NCBI RefSeq assembly: GCF_003265355.1
Contig: NZ_QFRW01000083.1
Coordinates: 1-64,000 of the forward strand
DNA: 64,000 nt
Direction of reading: 5' to 3'
Source of the DNA: Glycomyces dulcitolivorans
Lineage (GTDB): Bacteria > Actinomycetota > Actinomycetes > Mycobacteriales > Micromonosporaceae
How positions within the stretch are numbered: the stretch's first letter is position 1; each line of letters begins with the position of its first letter. Under the pieces are notes generated by a model. That model ran no database searches and had not been told where the DNA came from. It worked only from the letters and a program-made list of their open reading frames with translations. Shown here piece by piece: positions 35,945 through 43,966 of the stretch. A program made the translations under genes and the position numbers.

Positions 35945-36796
35945 TCAGATCAGGTGTTCAGCGGTGGTCCAGAGGTCTTCGTATTGGCGGGTGAAGCCGG
36001 TGTGGAGGAGGTTGTACTGGGCGGCGCTGAGGCGGTAGATGGCTGATTGGTGGCCTTCGGTGGCGCCGTTGAACATTGAGAGGTAGATGGTCTGGTCGAT
36101 GCGGAAGAGTCGCCAGGTGGGGAGCATGTTGTAGAGGGCGACGCTGAGGTTGAGGTTCGGGTTGTCGGTGAGTTCGCGGAGGCGGGCTATCGATAGGTGG
36201 ATGCCGGCCTTGAAGGTTTCTTCTGACTCGCCGATCTCTCGGGCTCGGTGGGATGCGGCGGCCGATTCGGGGTCGAGGAGTAGGACTCGGACTTTGACGG
36301 GTTCGGGGCGTTCGGTGGTGAGGGGTTCGCGGAGGAGTGAGTCGTTGAGGCCGATCAGGCCGAGGGCTCGGACGGCGAGGAGGTCGACTTCTCGGGCTTG
36401 CCAGGCGGCGTCGCGGATCTCTTGAGCGGCGGTGGCTTGGGCGGCGAAGACTCTGGTGATGCCGATGCGGGCAGCTTGGGCTTCGGAGTCCTGGGGTTCG
36501 CCTATGGCGGGGGCGAGACCGAGGAGTTGACGGGCGCGGTCGGGCATGCCGAGGCCGTCGGCGATGCGTTCGAGGACTTCGATGCTGACGATCTTGCGTT
36601 TGCCGTTGAAGACTTCGTTGGTGCGGCCCTGGCCGATGCCTGTGGCGATGCCTATGCGGGATTGGGAGAGGCCGCCGTATTGGCGCGCGAGGCCGAAGAC
36701 AGCGGCGATGTCGCGGGCGGCGAGGGCCTGGCGCATGGCGTCGCGGTTCCAGAGGGTGTCTGGCAGATCGACCGGCACGAACATCGGAATGTCCAT
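35945..36796 (-). CDS. XRE-type regulator
   Basis: A 283-residue regulator. The helix-turn-helix lies at about 20-85 (AVFGLARQYGGLSQSRIGIA, GRTNEVFNGKR, LERIADGLGMP), with a C-terminal effector domain of about 190 residues (KVRVLLLDPESAAASHRARE, then LSVALYNMLPTWRLFRIDQT). That tail resembles a ligand-binding or phospholipase-D-like fold found fused to XRE domains in actinomycetes. ATG 36796 was chosen because the sequence upstream of it looks non-coding. It is divergent from the 36913 gene and upstream of the CYTH gene, so it may control both directions. Confidence 0.8.
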   Translation of the reverse strand: MDIPMFVPVDLPDTLWNRDAMRQALAARDIAAVFGLARQYGGLSQSRIGIATGIGQGRTNEVFNGKRKIVSIEVLERIADGLGMPDRARQLLGLAPAIGEPQDSEAQAARIGITRVFAAQATAAQEIRDAAWQAREVDLLAVRALGLIGLNDSLLREPLTTERPEPVKVRVLLLDPESAAASHRAREIGESEETFKAGIHLSIARLRELTDNPNLNLSVALYNMLPTWRLFRIDQTIYLSMFNGATEGHQSAIYRLSAAQYNLLHTGFTRQYEDLWTTAEHLI

Positions 36797-36912
36797 GGAA
36801 TCGAGCCTACATCTCATCGTGAGATACCAAAAGAGGGCTAGCTGACGAATCTCCAGATTCGTGACCATAGGACTACGCCGGGATTGGGTTGCTGACTTGA
36901 GCGGTGTTGTCG

Positions 36913-37530
36913 ATGGGGACGTACGAGGGGAGCTTGCCCGTGGCGGGTCAGGGTGCGCAGGTAGCTGGTAGCGGAGGCAAAAGCGGCTTCGAGGTGTTGG
37001 GGCGGTGGCAGTCGAGCACGGGAAACTGGTTGTCGCTCAAGGCCCGTCGCAGGACGGGGTATGCCTCAGTCTGGTTGGACTACAACGGGCATCCGGTCAA
37101 GATCGGCTACGCCGTGCACTCCGGAGGGGTCGTTCGGGAGGTTGGGTGGGAGGTCCTCTGGTCCGAACAGACCGATGCGTGGAAGGCGCAGCAGCGTAGT
37201 CAGATCGCCTCGCTCTTTGCAGTCTGGCATGCCGAAGGTGTTCGGGAAGCGCCGACTCCTTCACTGCCATCAAGCGTGGTCGGCACGTTCAACGTCGACG
37301 GCTTCCGGTTCGCCGTTGAGCCGACGGTGGCTTCAGAGCACGCGGTCTTGAGCGTCGTGAACATCGAGAACGTCCTCACCCCGGTCGCCGACCTTCTTCA
37401 CGATGCTGGACGAATCTGCGGCATGGCGACAAGACCTGGCTGGAAGGGCACCCCAGAGGAGCGCAGACGGCTCTGGCGATTCGAATCGGAAGCCATCCTG
37501 ACCCGGGCAGCCGAGCGAGGGCTGATCTGA
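36913..37530 (+). CDS. Protein of unknown function
   Basis: A 205-residue soluble protein. It has a glycine-rich start, a beta-rich middle (GRWQSSTGNWLSLKARRRTG, YASVWLDYNGHPVKIGYAVH) and a helical end (TPEERRRLWRFESEAILTRA). I do not recognise the family. It lies divergent from the XRE regulator and 69 nt upstream of the dioxygenase gene on the same strand, so the three plus-strand genes probably form an operon. Confidence 0.65.
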   Translation: MGTYEGSLPVAGQGAQVAGSGGKSGFEVLGRWQSSTGNWLSLKARRRTGYASVWLDYNGHPVKIGYAVHSGGVVREVGWEVLWSEQTDAWKAQQRSQIASLFAVWHAEGVREAPTPSLPSSVVGTFNVDGFRFAVEPTVASEHAVLSVVNIENVLTPVADLLHDAGRICGMATRPGWKGTPEERRRLWRFESEAILTRAAERGLI

Positions 37531-37599
37531 CCTCCTCCCCCTTCGCGGGGTCGCCGGGTGGGCGGCGGCCCCGCATTCTCACGACGTCAAAGGAGACCT

Positions 37600-38283
37600 G
37601 TGTCTGCTGTCGCTCTTGATCTCGATGACCTGATGCAGGATTTGGAAGTTCGCGGATATGCCCTGGTGCGGACCGACGCGACATTCGAGGCGTTGACTGC
37701 TCTAGCCGAGCAGTTCGGAGCCCATATCGGGGCAGCCTCGATGGGATCGAGGCTGCTTGAAGGAATGGACTCCGTCGATTGGCTGCCTCGGCACACTGAG
37801 CAGCTCGACGATCTTGAGCCGCTCCGCTACTTCGCGCTGGGGTGCTTGGAGGCGGCCGCAAAAGGCGGAGCAACCTGCCTGTACGACGGGCGATTGGCGG
37901 CCAGCGCGCTTCTGGAGGAGCGCCCGGAGTTGGAGCACGTCAGGATCACCTATGCCACGATGTGGCGCTCAAGCACCGCCACGCACCCCTTGATCGCGAT
38001 TGATCCCGAACACGGGCCGGTGCTGCGTTATCGATCAGCGCTGGAGACCAACTCGGTTGAACACCCCCTCCCGAACGGTCTAACGGAGGCGCAGATGTAC
38101 GCCTGCGTGGAATCGCACCTGTCTGATGCCGTCGCAGTGGTTCATCGGTGGCGGCCAGGTGATCTGGTCATCGTGAACAACCGGATCATGGTTCATGCTC
38201 GGCAGCCGTTCACCGGCCGGCGGGTAATGGCCCGCTACCGGTACGACGATCCGCATTACCGGACCGTCATACTCGGCCGATGA
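37600..38283 (+). CDS. TauD/TfdA-like Fe(II)/2-oxoglutarate dioxygenase
   Basis: A 227-residue member of the clavaminate-synthase-like cupins. The N-terminal part has LEVRGYALVRTDATFEALTA, then LPRHTEQLDD, where His and the acidic residue are likely metal ligands. LRYFALGCLEAAAKGGATCL is the typical GG-T strand and VNNRIMVHARQPF gives the distal His and an Arg that could bind 2-oxoglutarate. It is shorter than TauD (about 280). GTG 37600 has AAAGGAG 5 nt upstream. Hydroxylation of an amino acid or a small-molecule intermediate is likely; the stop overlaps the Nudix start by 4 nt. Confidence 0.8.
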   Translation: MSAVALDLDDLMQDLEVRGYALVRTDATFEALTALAEQFGAHIGAASMGSRLLEGMDSVDWLPRHTEQLDDLEPLRYFALGCLEAAAKGGATCLYDGRLAASALLEERPELEHVRITYATMWRSSTATHPLIAIDPEHGPVLRYRSALETNSVEHPLPNGLTEAQMYACVESHLSDAVAVVHRWRPGDLVIVNNRIMVHARQPFTGRRVMARYRYDDPHYRTVILGR

Positions 38284-38771
38284 GGTTCGTCCGTCTCCCC
38301 GCACCGGTGCTTCGAGTGATCTCGCCGGTGATGCGGTGGTGGTGGCGTATCCGCAGGCCCACGACGTTCGGTGTCAAGGCTCTGTTGCTTCATCCCGACG
38401 AGCCCACCCGATTTCTTGTTGTCAGGCACTCGTACGCGGACACCCGCCGCTGGGGACTGCCGGGTGGGGGCTTTCGTCCAGAGCGTGAGACGCCTCAGCA
38501 GGCCGCTGCACGCGAGGTAGGTGAGGAGCTGGGCATTGCGATACCTTCGTCCTCGTTCACCGTTCTGGACACCGTTGCGACGGCTCTGGAGGCGAAGCGG
38601 GACACGTTGACCATTCTGATTGCCACTGCTCCCGCGAGGAGCGTCACCTGCTCGCCTGAGCTCGCCGAAGCCCGCTGGATCAGTAACCTTGACGAGCTTG
38701 GGGAGGCCCCGGTCTCAAGGTGGCTTCTGCTGTCGCTTCGGCGCGCAGGCATGGCTTCAGGCCCAGTCTGA
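38280..38771 (+). CDS. Nudix hydrolase
   Basis: A 163-residue Nudix protein. The Nudix box is GGGFRPERETPQQAAAREVG followed by EELGI, with the REVGEE core that binds Mg2+. The N-terminus has a hydrophobic, Arg/Trp-rich helix (LRVISPVMRWWWRIRR) that could touch the membrane. It should hydrolyse a nucleoside-diphosphate-linked compound. The ATGA overlap with the dioxygenase gene suggests a shared small-molecule pathway. Confidence 0.9.
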   Translation: MRFVRLPAPVLRVISPVMRWWWRIRRPTTFGVKALLLHPDEPTRFLVVRHSYADTRRWGLPGGGFRPERETPQQAAAREVGEELGIAIPSSSFTVLDTVATALEAKRDTLTILIATAPARSVTCSPELAEARWISNLDELGEAPVSRWLLLSLRRAGMASGPV

Positions 38772-39404
38772 GGTGCCGCTGGGCAACTTTTCCCTATAGC
38801 GTCTTCGGGGGGTATGTATATATTCGAGTTTCTACGGCTGGCTTAAACTGCCGCTCATCCTGCGGAAACGCTTGGTTACTGGGCTTGGTGACGTGGAAGT
38901 AGCCGTGGAAGGGGGGATCTGGAAGCCCCAGTCTGGAAGCCCCGGTCCGGAAGGGGTGCAGGATCGAGATCGCAGAACTGCTGCAAGGCAGTCAATCGGA
39001 GGCACACTGCGGATCTTCGTAGCAGTGTCACGAGTCCTCGCACGCTGAACCACCGCTCGCATGTCGAGATTCGTAGGTGGCCGGTAACCAAGCCAGTAAC
39101 CTTCGCGAAGAGGCAGCTTCTCTACCTGCCAGCTCTGCCTCCAACAGCGGCAGGTTGAGCTCGAGCGCTCCCGCCGGTAAAATGGATGCCTGTCCAGGCT
39201 GTATCGGTAGCGACGAGACCTCGCCTTGTTCTACCTGACTTCCGCGTGCCTGCCGTTCTCGCCGAATCACCGAACCAAAGTTCGACGTCAGCATTCTCCT
39301 GCCCTTCGAATCGACGGGAATGCCGAGTGCTCGTCGCTGCGGCGAAGTCTCGCTACGGTCGGCACAGACGCCCTGGCCTGCGGTCTTAGCGGGCGGTGGG
39401 TGCG
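38772..39404. other. Non-coding stretch before the recombinase genes
   Basis: About 630 nt with only short, unsupported frames. Near 38927-38955 the unit TCTGGAAGCCCC occurs twice, 15 nt apart, followed by a diverged third copy (GGTCCGGAAGGGG). An AT-rich patch at 38812-38840 could be a promoter. It may include the remains of an attachment region for the recombinase next door, but I cannot show one. Confidence 0.5.
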
Positions 39405-39581
39405 ATGAGCTGCCGTGACGACTCGATACGGGTCACCGGCGAGCGGCGCGAGACGATCGACACGCGCCAGCTCGCGCACCTGCTCATCGCGATAGCCGAC
39501 CGCAAGCGCGACCCCAGCGGGCCGCATCCGCGCCAGGGCGTCTACCGAATCGATGAGGCGGAGAGGGCGGACGGCAGATGA
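39405..39581 (+). CDS. Small protein upstream of the serine recombinase
   Basis: A 58-residue protein (MSCRDDSIRVTGERRETIDT, RQLAHLLIAIADRKRDPSGP) with a helical core and a charged tail, no known domain. Its TGA overlaps the recombinase ATG (ATGA), so the two are translated together. Small genes in this place are common beside actinomycete integrases; a directionality or regulatory role is possible but not shown. Confidence 0.65.
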   Translation: MSCRDDSIRVTGERRETIDTRQLAHLLIAIADRKRDPSGPHPRQGVYRIDEAERADGR

Positions 39582-41266
39582 CTTCGCGAAAGCAGACCAA
39601 CCAGGGCGACAAGATCACTCGGGGTGGTCGAGCAGTGCTCTACCTTCGGGTGTCAGACCCGAAGCAGGTCAACACCGACTACGACCCCGAGGGGAACTCC
39701 ATTCCAGCGCAGCGGAAAGCGTGCATGCAGCTGGCTGGCGAGCTCGGGCTGGAAGTAGTCGAGGAATACGTCGAGCCGGGCAAGTCCGCGAAGACGATCG
39801 ACCGCAGGCCACGGTTCAACACGATGATGGAGCGCGTGCGGAAGCGGCGTGATGTCGATGCGATCGTCATCTACATGCGGTCGCGGATCTTTCGCAACGC
39901 GGCCGATGCGGCACTCACCCGAAGGGAACTCAAGCAGCTCGGTGTCTCGCTGCTGTCGGTGAAGGACCCGACCGCCGACTCGATATCCGGCGACATGCTG
40001 GCCGGAATCCTCGATGTGGTGAACGAGTACCAGTCCCGTGCGGCCGGGGACGATATCACCTACAAGATGGAGGCGAAGGCACAGCGGGGTGGGACGCCGA
40101 ACCGGGCTCGGTTGGGGTACTTGAACGTGACCGAGACCGTCGAGGGTCGGCCCGTGCGGACGGTGATTCCCGATCCTGAACGGGCGCAGTTGGTCAAAGC
40201 GATCTTCGAGAAGTACGCCACCGGGCGGTTCACCTTCGTGCAGTTGCGCCAGGCTTCGATTGACGCAGGGCTGCGGACGCGGCCGACGAAGGCGTACCCA
40301 GCCGGGAGCGAACTGTCTATCCACGCCATAGGGAAGATCCTGCGGGATCGCTACTACCTGGGGAAGGTCCCCTACAAGGGGCAGGAGTACGAGGGACGGC
40401 ATGAGGCCCTGGTGGCACCAGAGCTGTTCGAGCAGGTGCAGCAGGTGCTCTACCGGCAGCGGAACGCCGGTACGCGGGATCGCAAGTGGCAGCACTACCT
40501 CAAGGGGACCGTACGGTGCGCCCGCTGTCGGCGGCTCCTGACGTTGGAGCGGGCGAAGTCAAAGACGGGGCGGTTCTACTTCTACTACCTGTGCCTCGGT
40601 CGGGCTGAAGGAGCGTGCGACCTCCCCCGCCTGCAAGTCCCTGCGGTCGAGGACCAAGTTGCGGTGCATTCGGCGACACTCGGCATCGACCGCATCGAGG
40701 CTGACCGGGTTCGTACGGATCTTGCGTGCGCACTTGAAGCGGAGGGAGCGGTGACGACCGCTATGCGGCGTGAGCTTGAGCGGGAGCTTCGCCGGATCAC
40801 GATCTCGGAAGAGCAGTGCGTCGAGCTCATCGGGCACCCCGACTGGCCGACGGACATGCTGACGGAGAAGATCCGCCGGCTGCGGGATCAACGGGAAGCC
40901 ATCACGGCGAAGCTCAAAGACGCTCATTCAGACCGGCTCCAGTCAGCGCAGGGCGCCGTGGGACTGCTCCTTGAACTGCTTGCTTCGCCGAAGCGGGTCT
41001 ACGTCGAGGCGTCTGATGACCAGCGGCGGACGCTCAACCAGATCTGCTTCGGAACGCTGTTCCTCGACAAAAGCCAATTCGGGCCGATGGTGCTCGGAGT
41101 CGAACACGGTGAGGCGGCGGGTCCAGTGATCAGGTTTATGGAGCGTAGAAACGCCAGTGGCGCGGCTCTTGCGAGCCGCGCCACTGGTAATGATTATCAA
41201 CATCATCCGAGTCAGGATAATGCTCTCATTGTGCGCGAGGGGGGACTTGAACCCCCACGTCCATAA
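39578..41266 (+). CDS. Large serine recombinase (site-specific integrase)
   Basis: A 562-residue large serine integrase. The catalytic domain begins AVLYLRVSDPKQVNTDYDPE with the nucleophile Ser in RVSD, then SIPAQRKAC and IYMRSRIFRNAAD. The recombinase domain follows (GGTPNRARLGYLNV, ILRDRYYLGKVPYKGQEYEG), then a zinc ribbon (VRCARCRRLLTLER ... YYLCLGRAEGACD) and a coiled coil (MRRELERELRRI). The last 13 residues (ALIVREGGLEPPRP) are read from a tRNA-Leu fragment, so the native C-terminus has been replaced or extended at an integration junction. A 15-bp hairpin lies inside the 3' coding end. Confidence 0.92.
   Translation: MTSRKQTNQGDKITRGGRAVLYLRVSDPKQVNTDYDPEGNSIPAQRKACMQLAGELGLEVVEEYVEPGKSAKTIDRRPRFNTMMERVRKRRDVDAIVIYMRSRIFRNAADAALTRRELKQLGVSLLSVKDPTADSISGDMLAGILDVVNEYQSRAAGDDITYKMEAKAQRGGTPNRARLGYLNVTETVEGRPVRTVIPDPERAQLVKAIFEKYATGRFTFVQLRQASIDAGLRTRPTKAYPAGSELSIHAIGKILRDRYYLGKVPYKGQEYEGRHEALVAPELFEQVQQVLYRQRNAGTRDRKWQHYLKGTVRCARCRRLLTLERAKSKTGRFYFYYLCLGRAEGACDLPRLQVPAVEDQVAVHSATLGIDRIEADRVRTDLACALEAEGAVTTAMRRELERELRRITISEEQCVELIGHPDWPTDMLTEKIRRLRDQREAITAKLKDAHSDRLQSAQGAVGLLLELLASPKRVYVEASDDQRRTLNQICFGTLFLDKSQFGPMVLGVEHGEAAGPVIRFMERRNASGAALASRATGNDYQHHPSQDNALIVREGGLEPPRP
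41154..41187. terminator. Perfect 15-bp hairpin inside the 3' end of the recombinase gene
   Basis: CCAGTGGCGCGGCTC and GAGCCGCGCCACTGG pair perfectly around TTGC, 80 nt before the current stop codon. It reads as ASGAALASRATG in the protein. It would be a normal terminator if the gene originally ended before it; alternatively it may be an attachment-site arm. Confidence 0.6.
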
Positions 41267-41286
41267 TAGGACACTAGCACCTCAAG
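41230..41286 (-). repeat. tRNA-Leu 3'-half fragment (attachment-site remnant)
   Basis: These 57 bases match the 3' half of the tRNA-Leu at 62143-62199 with only three differences, all in the variable loop. The match runs from 2 nt beyond the acceptor end to the anticodon loop and then stops sharply. The 5' half is absent, so this is not a gene. It is in direct orientation to the intact tRNA and fits the displaced half-site left by integration into a tRNA-Leu gene. Confidence 0.85.
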
Positions 41287-41520
41287 TCTATTTGGAGGGC
41301 AGCTTTGTCCGTTATGAGAGCCGTTCTCGCAGGTAAAACATACCATGATGTCGTTACTATTGGTCAACGGTGGGCATCAATAGTCATGGTTCTTAGATCC
41401 AAATGGCTGGTTTTTTGGCTGGCGGACGGCGCCCACATCTACCTTTGTTTCCGAGGCCCGCAACCGCAATAAGGACGCTATCCCGGGAGCCGAGGGAGGG
41501 GTCCCGGCTTTAGGCCGTAT

Positions 41521-41752
41521 CTACGAGCCTGGTTGCCGGTCGAGGATGGTGGCCCCATGGCGGACTGCGAGCCGGCGGTAGCCGGTGGCGAGAACCTTCC
41601 ACGAGCAAAGATGTGCGATACCCTGCTCGACGACCCAGCGGCGGCAGCCCCTCGGCGGCGGTCAGCTCGCGGTAGTCCGGCCTCCGATACGGGGTGAGCG
41701 GCACGACACCGCGATAGCCGAGGTCGCCGACCAGGCTCGGCCCGCTTCCAAG
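41521..41752 (-). pseudogene. Transposase C-terminal remnant
   Basis: Minus-strand sequence reads DLGYRGVVPLTPYRRPDYRE in one frame and WVVEQGIAHLCSWKVLATGY in another, ending in a stop at 41521. Together they look like the end of an IS5-like DDE transposase with a frameshift near 41650. The segment at 41567-41600 recurs inverted at 43001-43030. The region between 41287 and here holds nothing recognisable. Confidence 0.6.
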
Positions 41753-41755
41753 GAG

Positions 41756-42565
41756 ATGACACTGAATACGGACGCCCTGCGATGGCTCATGCGGACCACA
41801 ACGCTCGCGCTGGGCCTGACCCTCTTGGCCGGGTGCGCAATCGACAAGGGCACGGCGCTCGCCGCGGACTTCGAGGAAGACTGGGCCGACGCCCCCGATG
41901 TCGCGGAGATCGACACCCACGGCGACAACACGCTGCCCTTCGCCGGATCGGCGACTGGCACGCTGATTCTCGAGGACGGCGCTTCGACCGACCGCGTGGC
42001 CGAGCTGGCGAACGAGCTCGGGGAGTACATCGCCGACCACGACGAGGTCACCGGCGAGATCTCGGCGGACGGCATCACCTTCGCCGTCGCCCCGGACAGC
42101 GGGCGCACCGGTGACGTAGTGGCGCTGTGGGAGTCGCTGGCAGCTGACGACCGGGTGGCGAGCGGCCTCATCGGCAACGGATACCGGAACGAAGACGACT
42201 GGAACGTCGAGATCGTTGCGGTCGATGCCGCAAGCGCGCTGGCATTGTTCAAGGACATGGCCGCCGATGCCGACCTGTACCGGCCGTTCTCCTCGGCCGT
42301 AACGTATCTGCTGGTCAACACCAGGCAGGATACGAGGCCGTCGCTCAGGGTCGAAACCGGCCAGGACGGGAATGTCCCCGCCGCGGCGATCGCCGCCTAT
42401 GAGGCGGTGGCCGCTGAGTACTCGGTCGTCAGCGCGGGCCTGGCCCCTGACCGCGCGGGCATCGTCGTGGCTGCGGGCACGGATCTGGACCAAGCCGGCG
42501 AACTCGCCCGGAGCGTGTCGCCGAACCTCGCGAACATCGAGGTCACCAGCGACAGTGGCACCTGA
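41756..42565 (+). CDS. Lipoprotein of unknown function
   Basis: A 269-residue lipoprotein: signal helix (MRTTTLALGLTLLAGC) with lipidated Cys27, then a soluble domain made of two similar halves rich in Ala, Asp and Val (ADGITFAVAPDSGRTGDVVA; DRAGIVVAAGTDLDQAGELA). I do not recognise the family. AAGGAG abuts ATG 41756 with no spacer, so ATG 41789, directly at the signal helix, is an equally likely start. It sits between inverted transposase remnants and may have been moved as cargo. Confidence 0.7.
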   Translation: MTLNTDALRWLMRTTTLALGLTLLAGCAIDKGTALAADFEEDWADAPDVAEIDTHGDNTLPFAGSATGTLILEDGASTDRVAELANELGEYIADHDEVTGEISADGITFAVAPDSGRTGDVVALWESLAADDRVASGLIGNGYRNEDDWNVEIVAVDAASALALFKDMAADADLYRPFSSAVTYLLVNTRQDTRPSLRVETGQDGNVPAAAIAAYEAVAAEYSVVSAGLAPDRAGIVVAAGTDLDQAGELARSVSPNLANIEVTSDSGT

Positions 42566-43353
42566 TCCTCGCCGCTGTGACAACCGGCGCCCGACCAACC
42601 CCTTGCCCCCGGACTGCGTTCGGATGAACTCGTATCCCATGACGGCGAACCCGTGGGCGAAGTGGACCCACAGCAGCGCCTGCGTCACGGTGACGACCTC
42701 GGGCTTGGCCGGAGGCCGGGACGGTTCTGAGATGGGGTCTCCTCATGCCAGGGTCGGAAGTCGGAAGATCGGACCCACGCTACGTAGTGGGCGCCAAGGC
42801 ACCCGGGAAAGCACTGAAGGAACCCGACACTCGGCAGGGCCGAAATGCTCTCGAACCCGGCCGAGAAAATCAGTCCTTGCTGGGGCCGGCAGTTCCCTGA
42901 AGCTGGGGGCCGATCCCCGCCGATATCGGGACGGCCGTGCCCAAGGGGCCTGACCCGCAGGCGTCGTCTCGACCAACCCGCCGGCACGACCCGCGGTCTG
43001 GGAAGGTTCTCGCCACCGGCCACCGCCGGCCCCTGCCGAGAAGAACCGGACACTTCAGGCTCGGATCAAACTCCAGATGTACCGCCATCACTCAAAAGCA
43101 GCTTTTGACTGAGCTTGGGGGACTGGGACCGGGGATTTCTGGTCGCAACCAGTGATAACCAAACCTGGATCATCAGTCATGAGATGTAACTACCTGTATA
43201 TCCGGTTATGGTCTCTAACCACTTCAGAAGCTGATCGACGACTGCAGGGCGAAGGGCCGCCCGACCCGGAAGGCCCGCTTCTTCCGCTCGGTCGTGGAGG
43301 CGCAGACCAGGGATCTCGAGCGGCCGTCGCAGTGGCTGCGTTCTCTATGGGTG
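42566..43353. other. Gene-free stretch with a transposase scrap
   Basis: About 790 nt with no supported gene. 43001-43030 is the same sequence as the complement of 41571-41600 with one mismatch (encoding KVLATG.RRP), i.e. a second scrap of the same transposase in opposite orientation. The rest is short frames without RBS or family likeness. Confidence 0.6.
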
Positions 43354-43908
43354 TCATCGGCTTCGGTTGCGGTAGTTGCGCATCTTGGCGCGGCTGCCGC
43401 AGATGCTCATGGTGCACCAGCGGCTGCGCCCGGCCGGGCTGCGGTCGTAGTAGACCCAGCGGCATTCGTGCGCGTTGCAGGCCTTGAGCCGGGGCCAGGT
43501 GCCGTCGGCGACCGCGGTGAGGATGCCGGTGGCAATCCGGGCGGTGAGCGCGGGCAGACCGGCCGGGCCCGGGGCCGGTTCGGGACGGGCCGACCCGTCG
43601 GCGCCGATGACCAGTCGCAGCGGCGCCGCGGCGAGCAGCTCGTCGAGCGCGGCCTGCGTCGCGGACGGCACGTCGATGCCGGTGTGGGCCTGGCACACCT
43701 CCCGGAGCGCCTCGCGCAGCCGCCGGGCCCCGTCGACGTCCGCTTCGTCGAAGACAAGGTCGTCGAGGCCGTGCCCGGAGCAGAACCCCGCGAGGTCGCC
43801 GACGGTTCGCAGGGCATCGCGGTCTTCTTCGATGTCGATCGTGTTGACGAGGTCTTGGAGGATCACCAGCGCCTCCGGTGCCGGGGCGCGGTCGCCTGGC
43901 TGCCGCAT
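43354..43908 (-). CDS. CGNR zinc-finger protein (ABATE/CGNR family)
   Basis: A 184-residue DNA-binding protein. An N-terminal ABATE-like domain (DLVNTIDIEEDRDALRTV, then LAGFCSGHGLDD) is followed by the CGNR zinc finger: CNAHECRWVYYDRSPAGRSR, WCTMSICGSRAK. The canonical CGNR is CGSR here. Proteins of this type often regulate a neighbouring exporter, and an MFS gene starts 58 nt away on the other strand. The ATG lies 9 nt from the inverted repeat region in the gap. Confidence 0.88.
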   Translation of the reverse strand: MRQPGDRAPAPEALVILQDLVNTIDIEEDRDALRTVGDLAGFCSGHGLDDLVFDEADVDGARRLREALREVCQAHTGIDVPSATQAALDELLAAAPLRLVIGADGSARPEPAPGPAGLPALTARIATGILTAVADGTWPRLKACNAHECRWVYYDRSPAGRSRWCTMSICGSRAKMRNYRNRSR

Positions 43909-43942
43909 GGACCCGACGTTACCACTATGGCACTATCAACAA

Positions 43943-43953
43943 GTAACCGTTAC
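43943..43953. promoter_or_regulatory. Palindrome in the CGNR/MFS divergent gap
   Basis: GTAACCGTTAC is a perfect palindrome around a central C; a further GTTAC half lies at 43918-43922 beside the CGNR start. It is just upstream of the MFS ribosome-binding site, a good operator position for the CGNR protein. Confidence 0.55.
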
Positions 43954-43966
43954 CTGAAGGAGCCTC

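Noticed and set aside
41230-41286. A second tRNA-Leu gene
   Set aside because: Only the 3' half is present; acceptor 5' strand and D-arm are missing, so it cannot fold as a tRNA.
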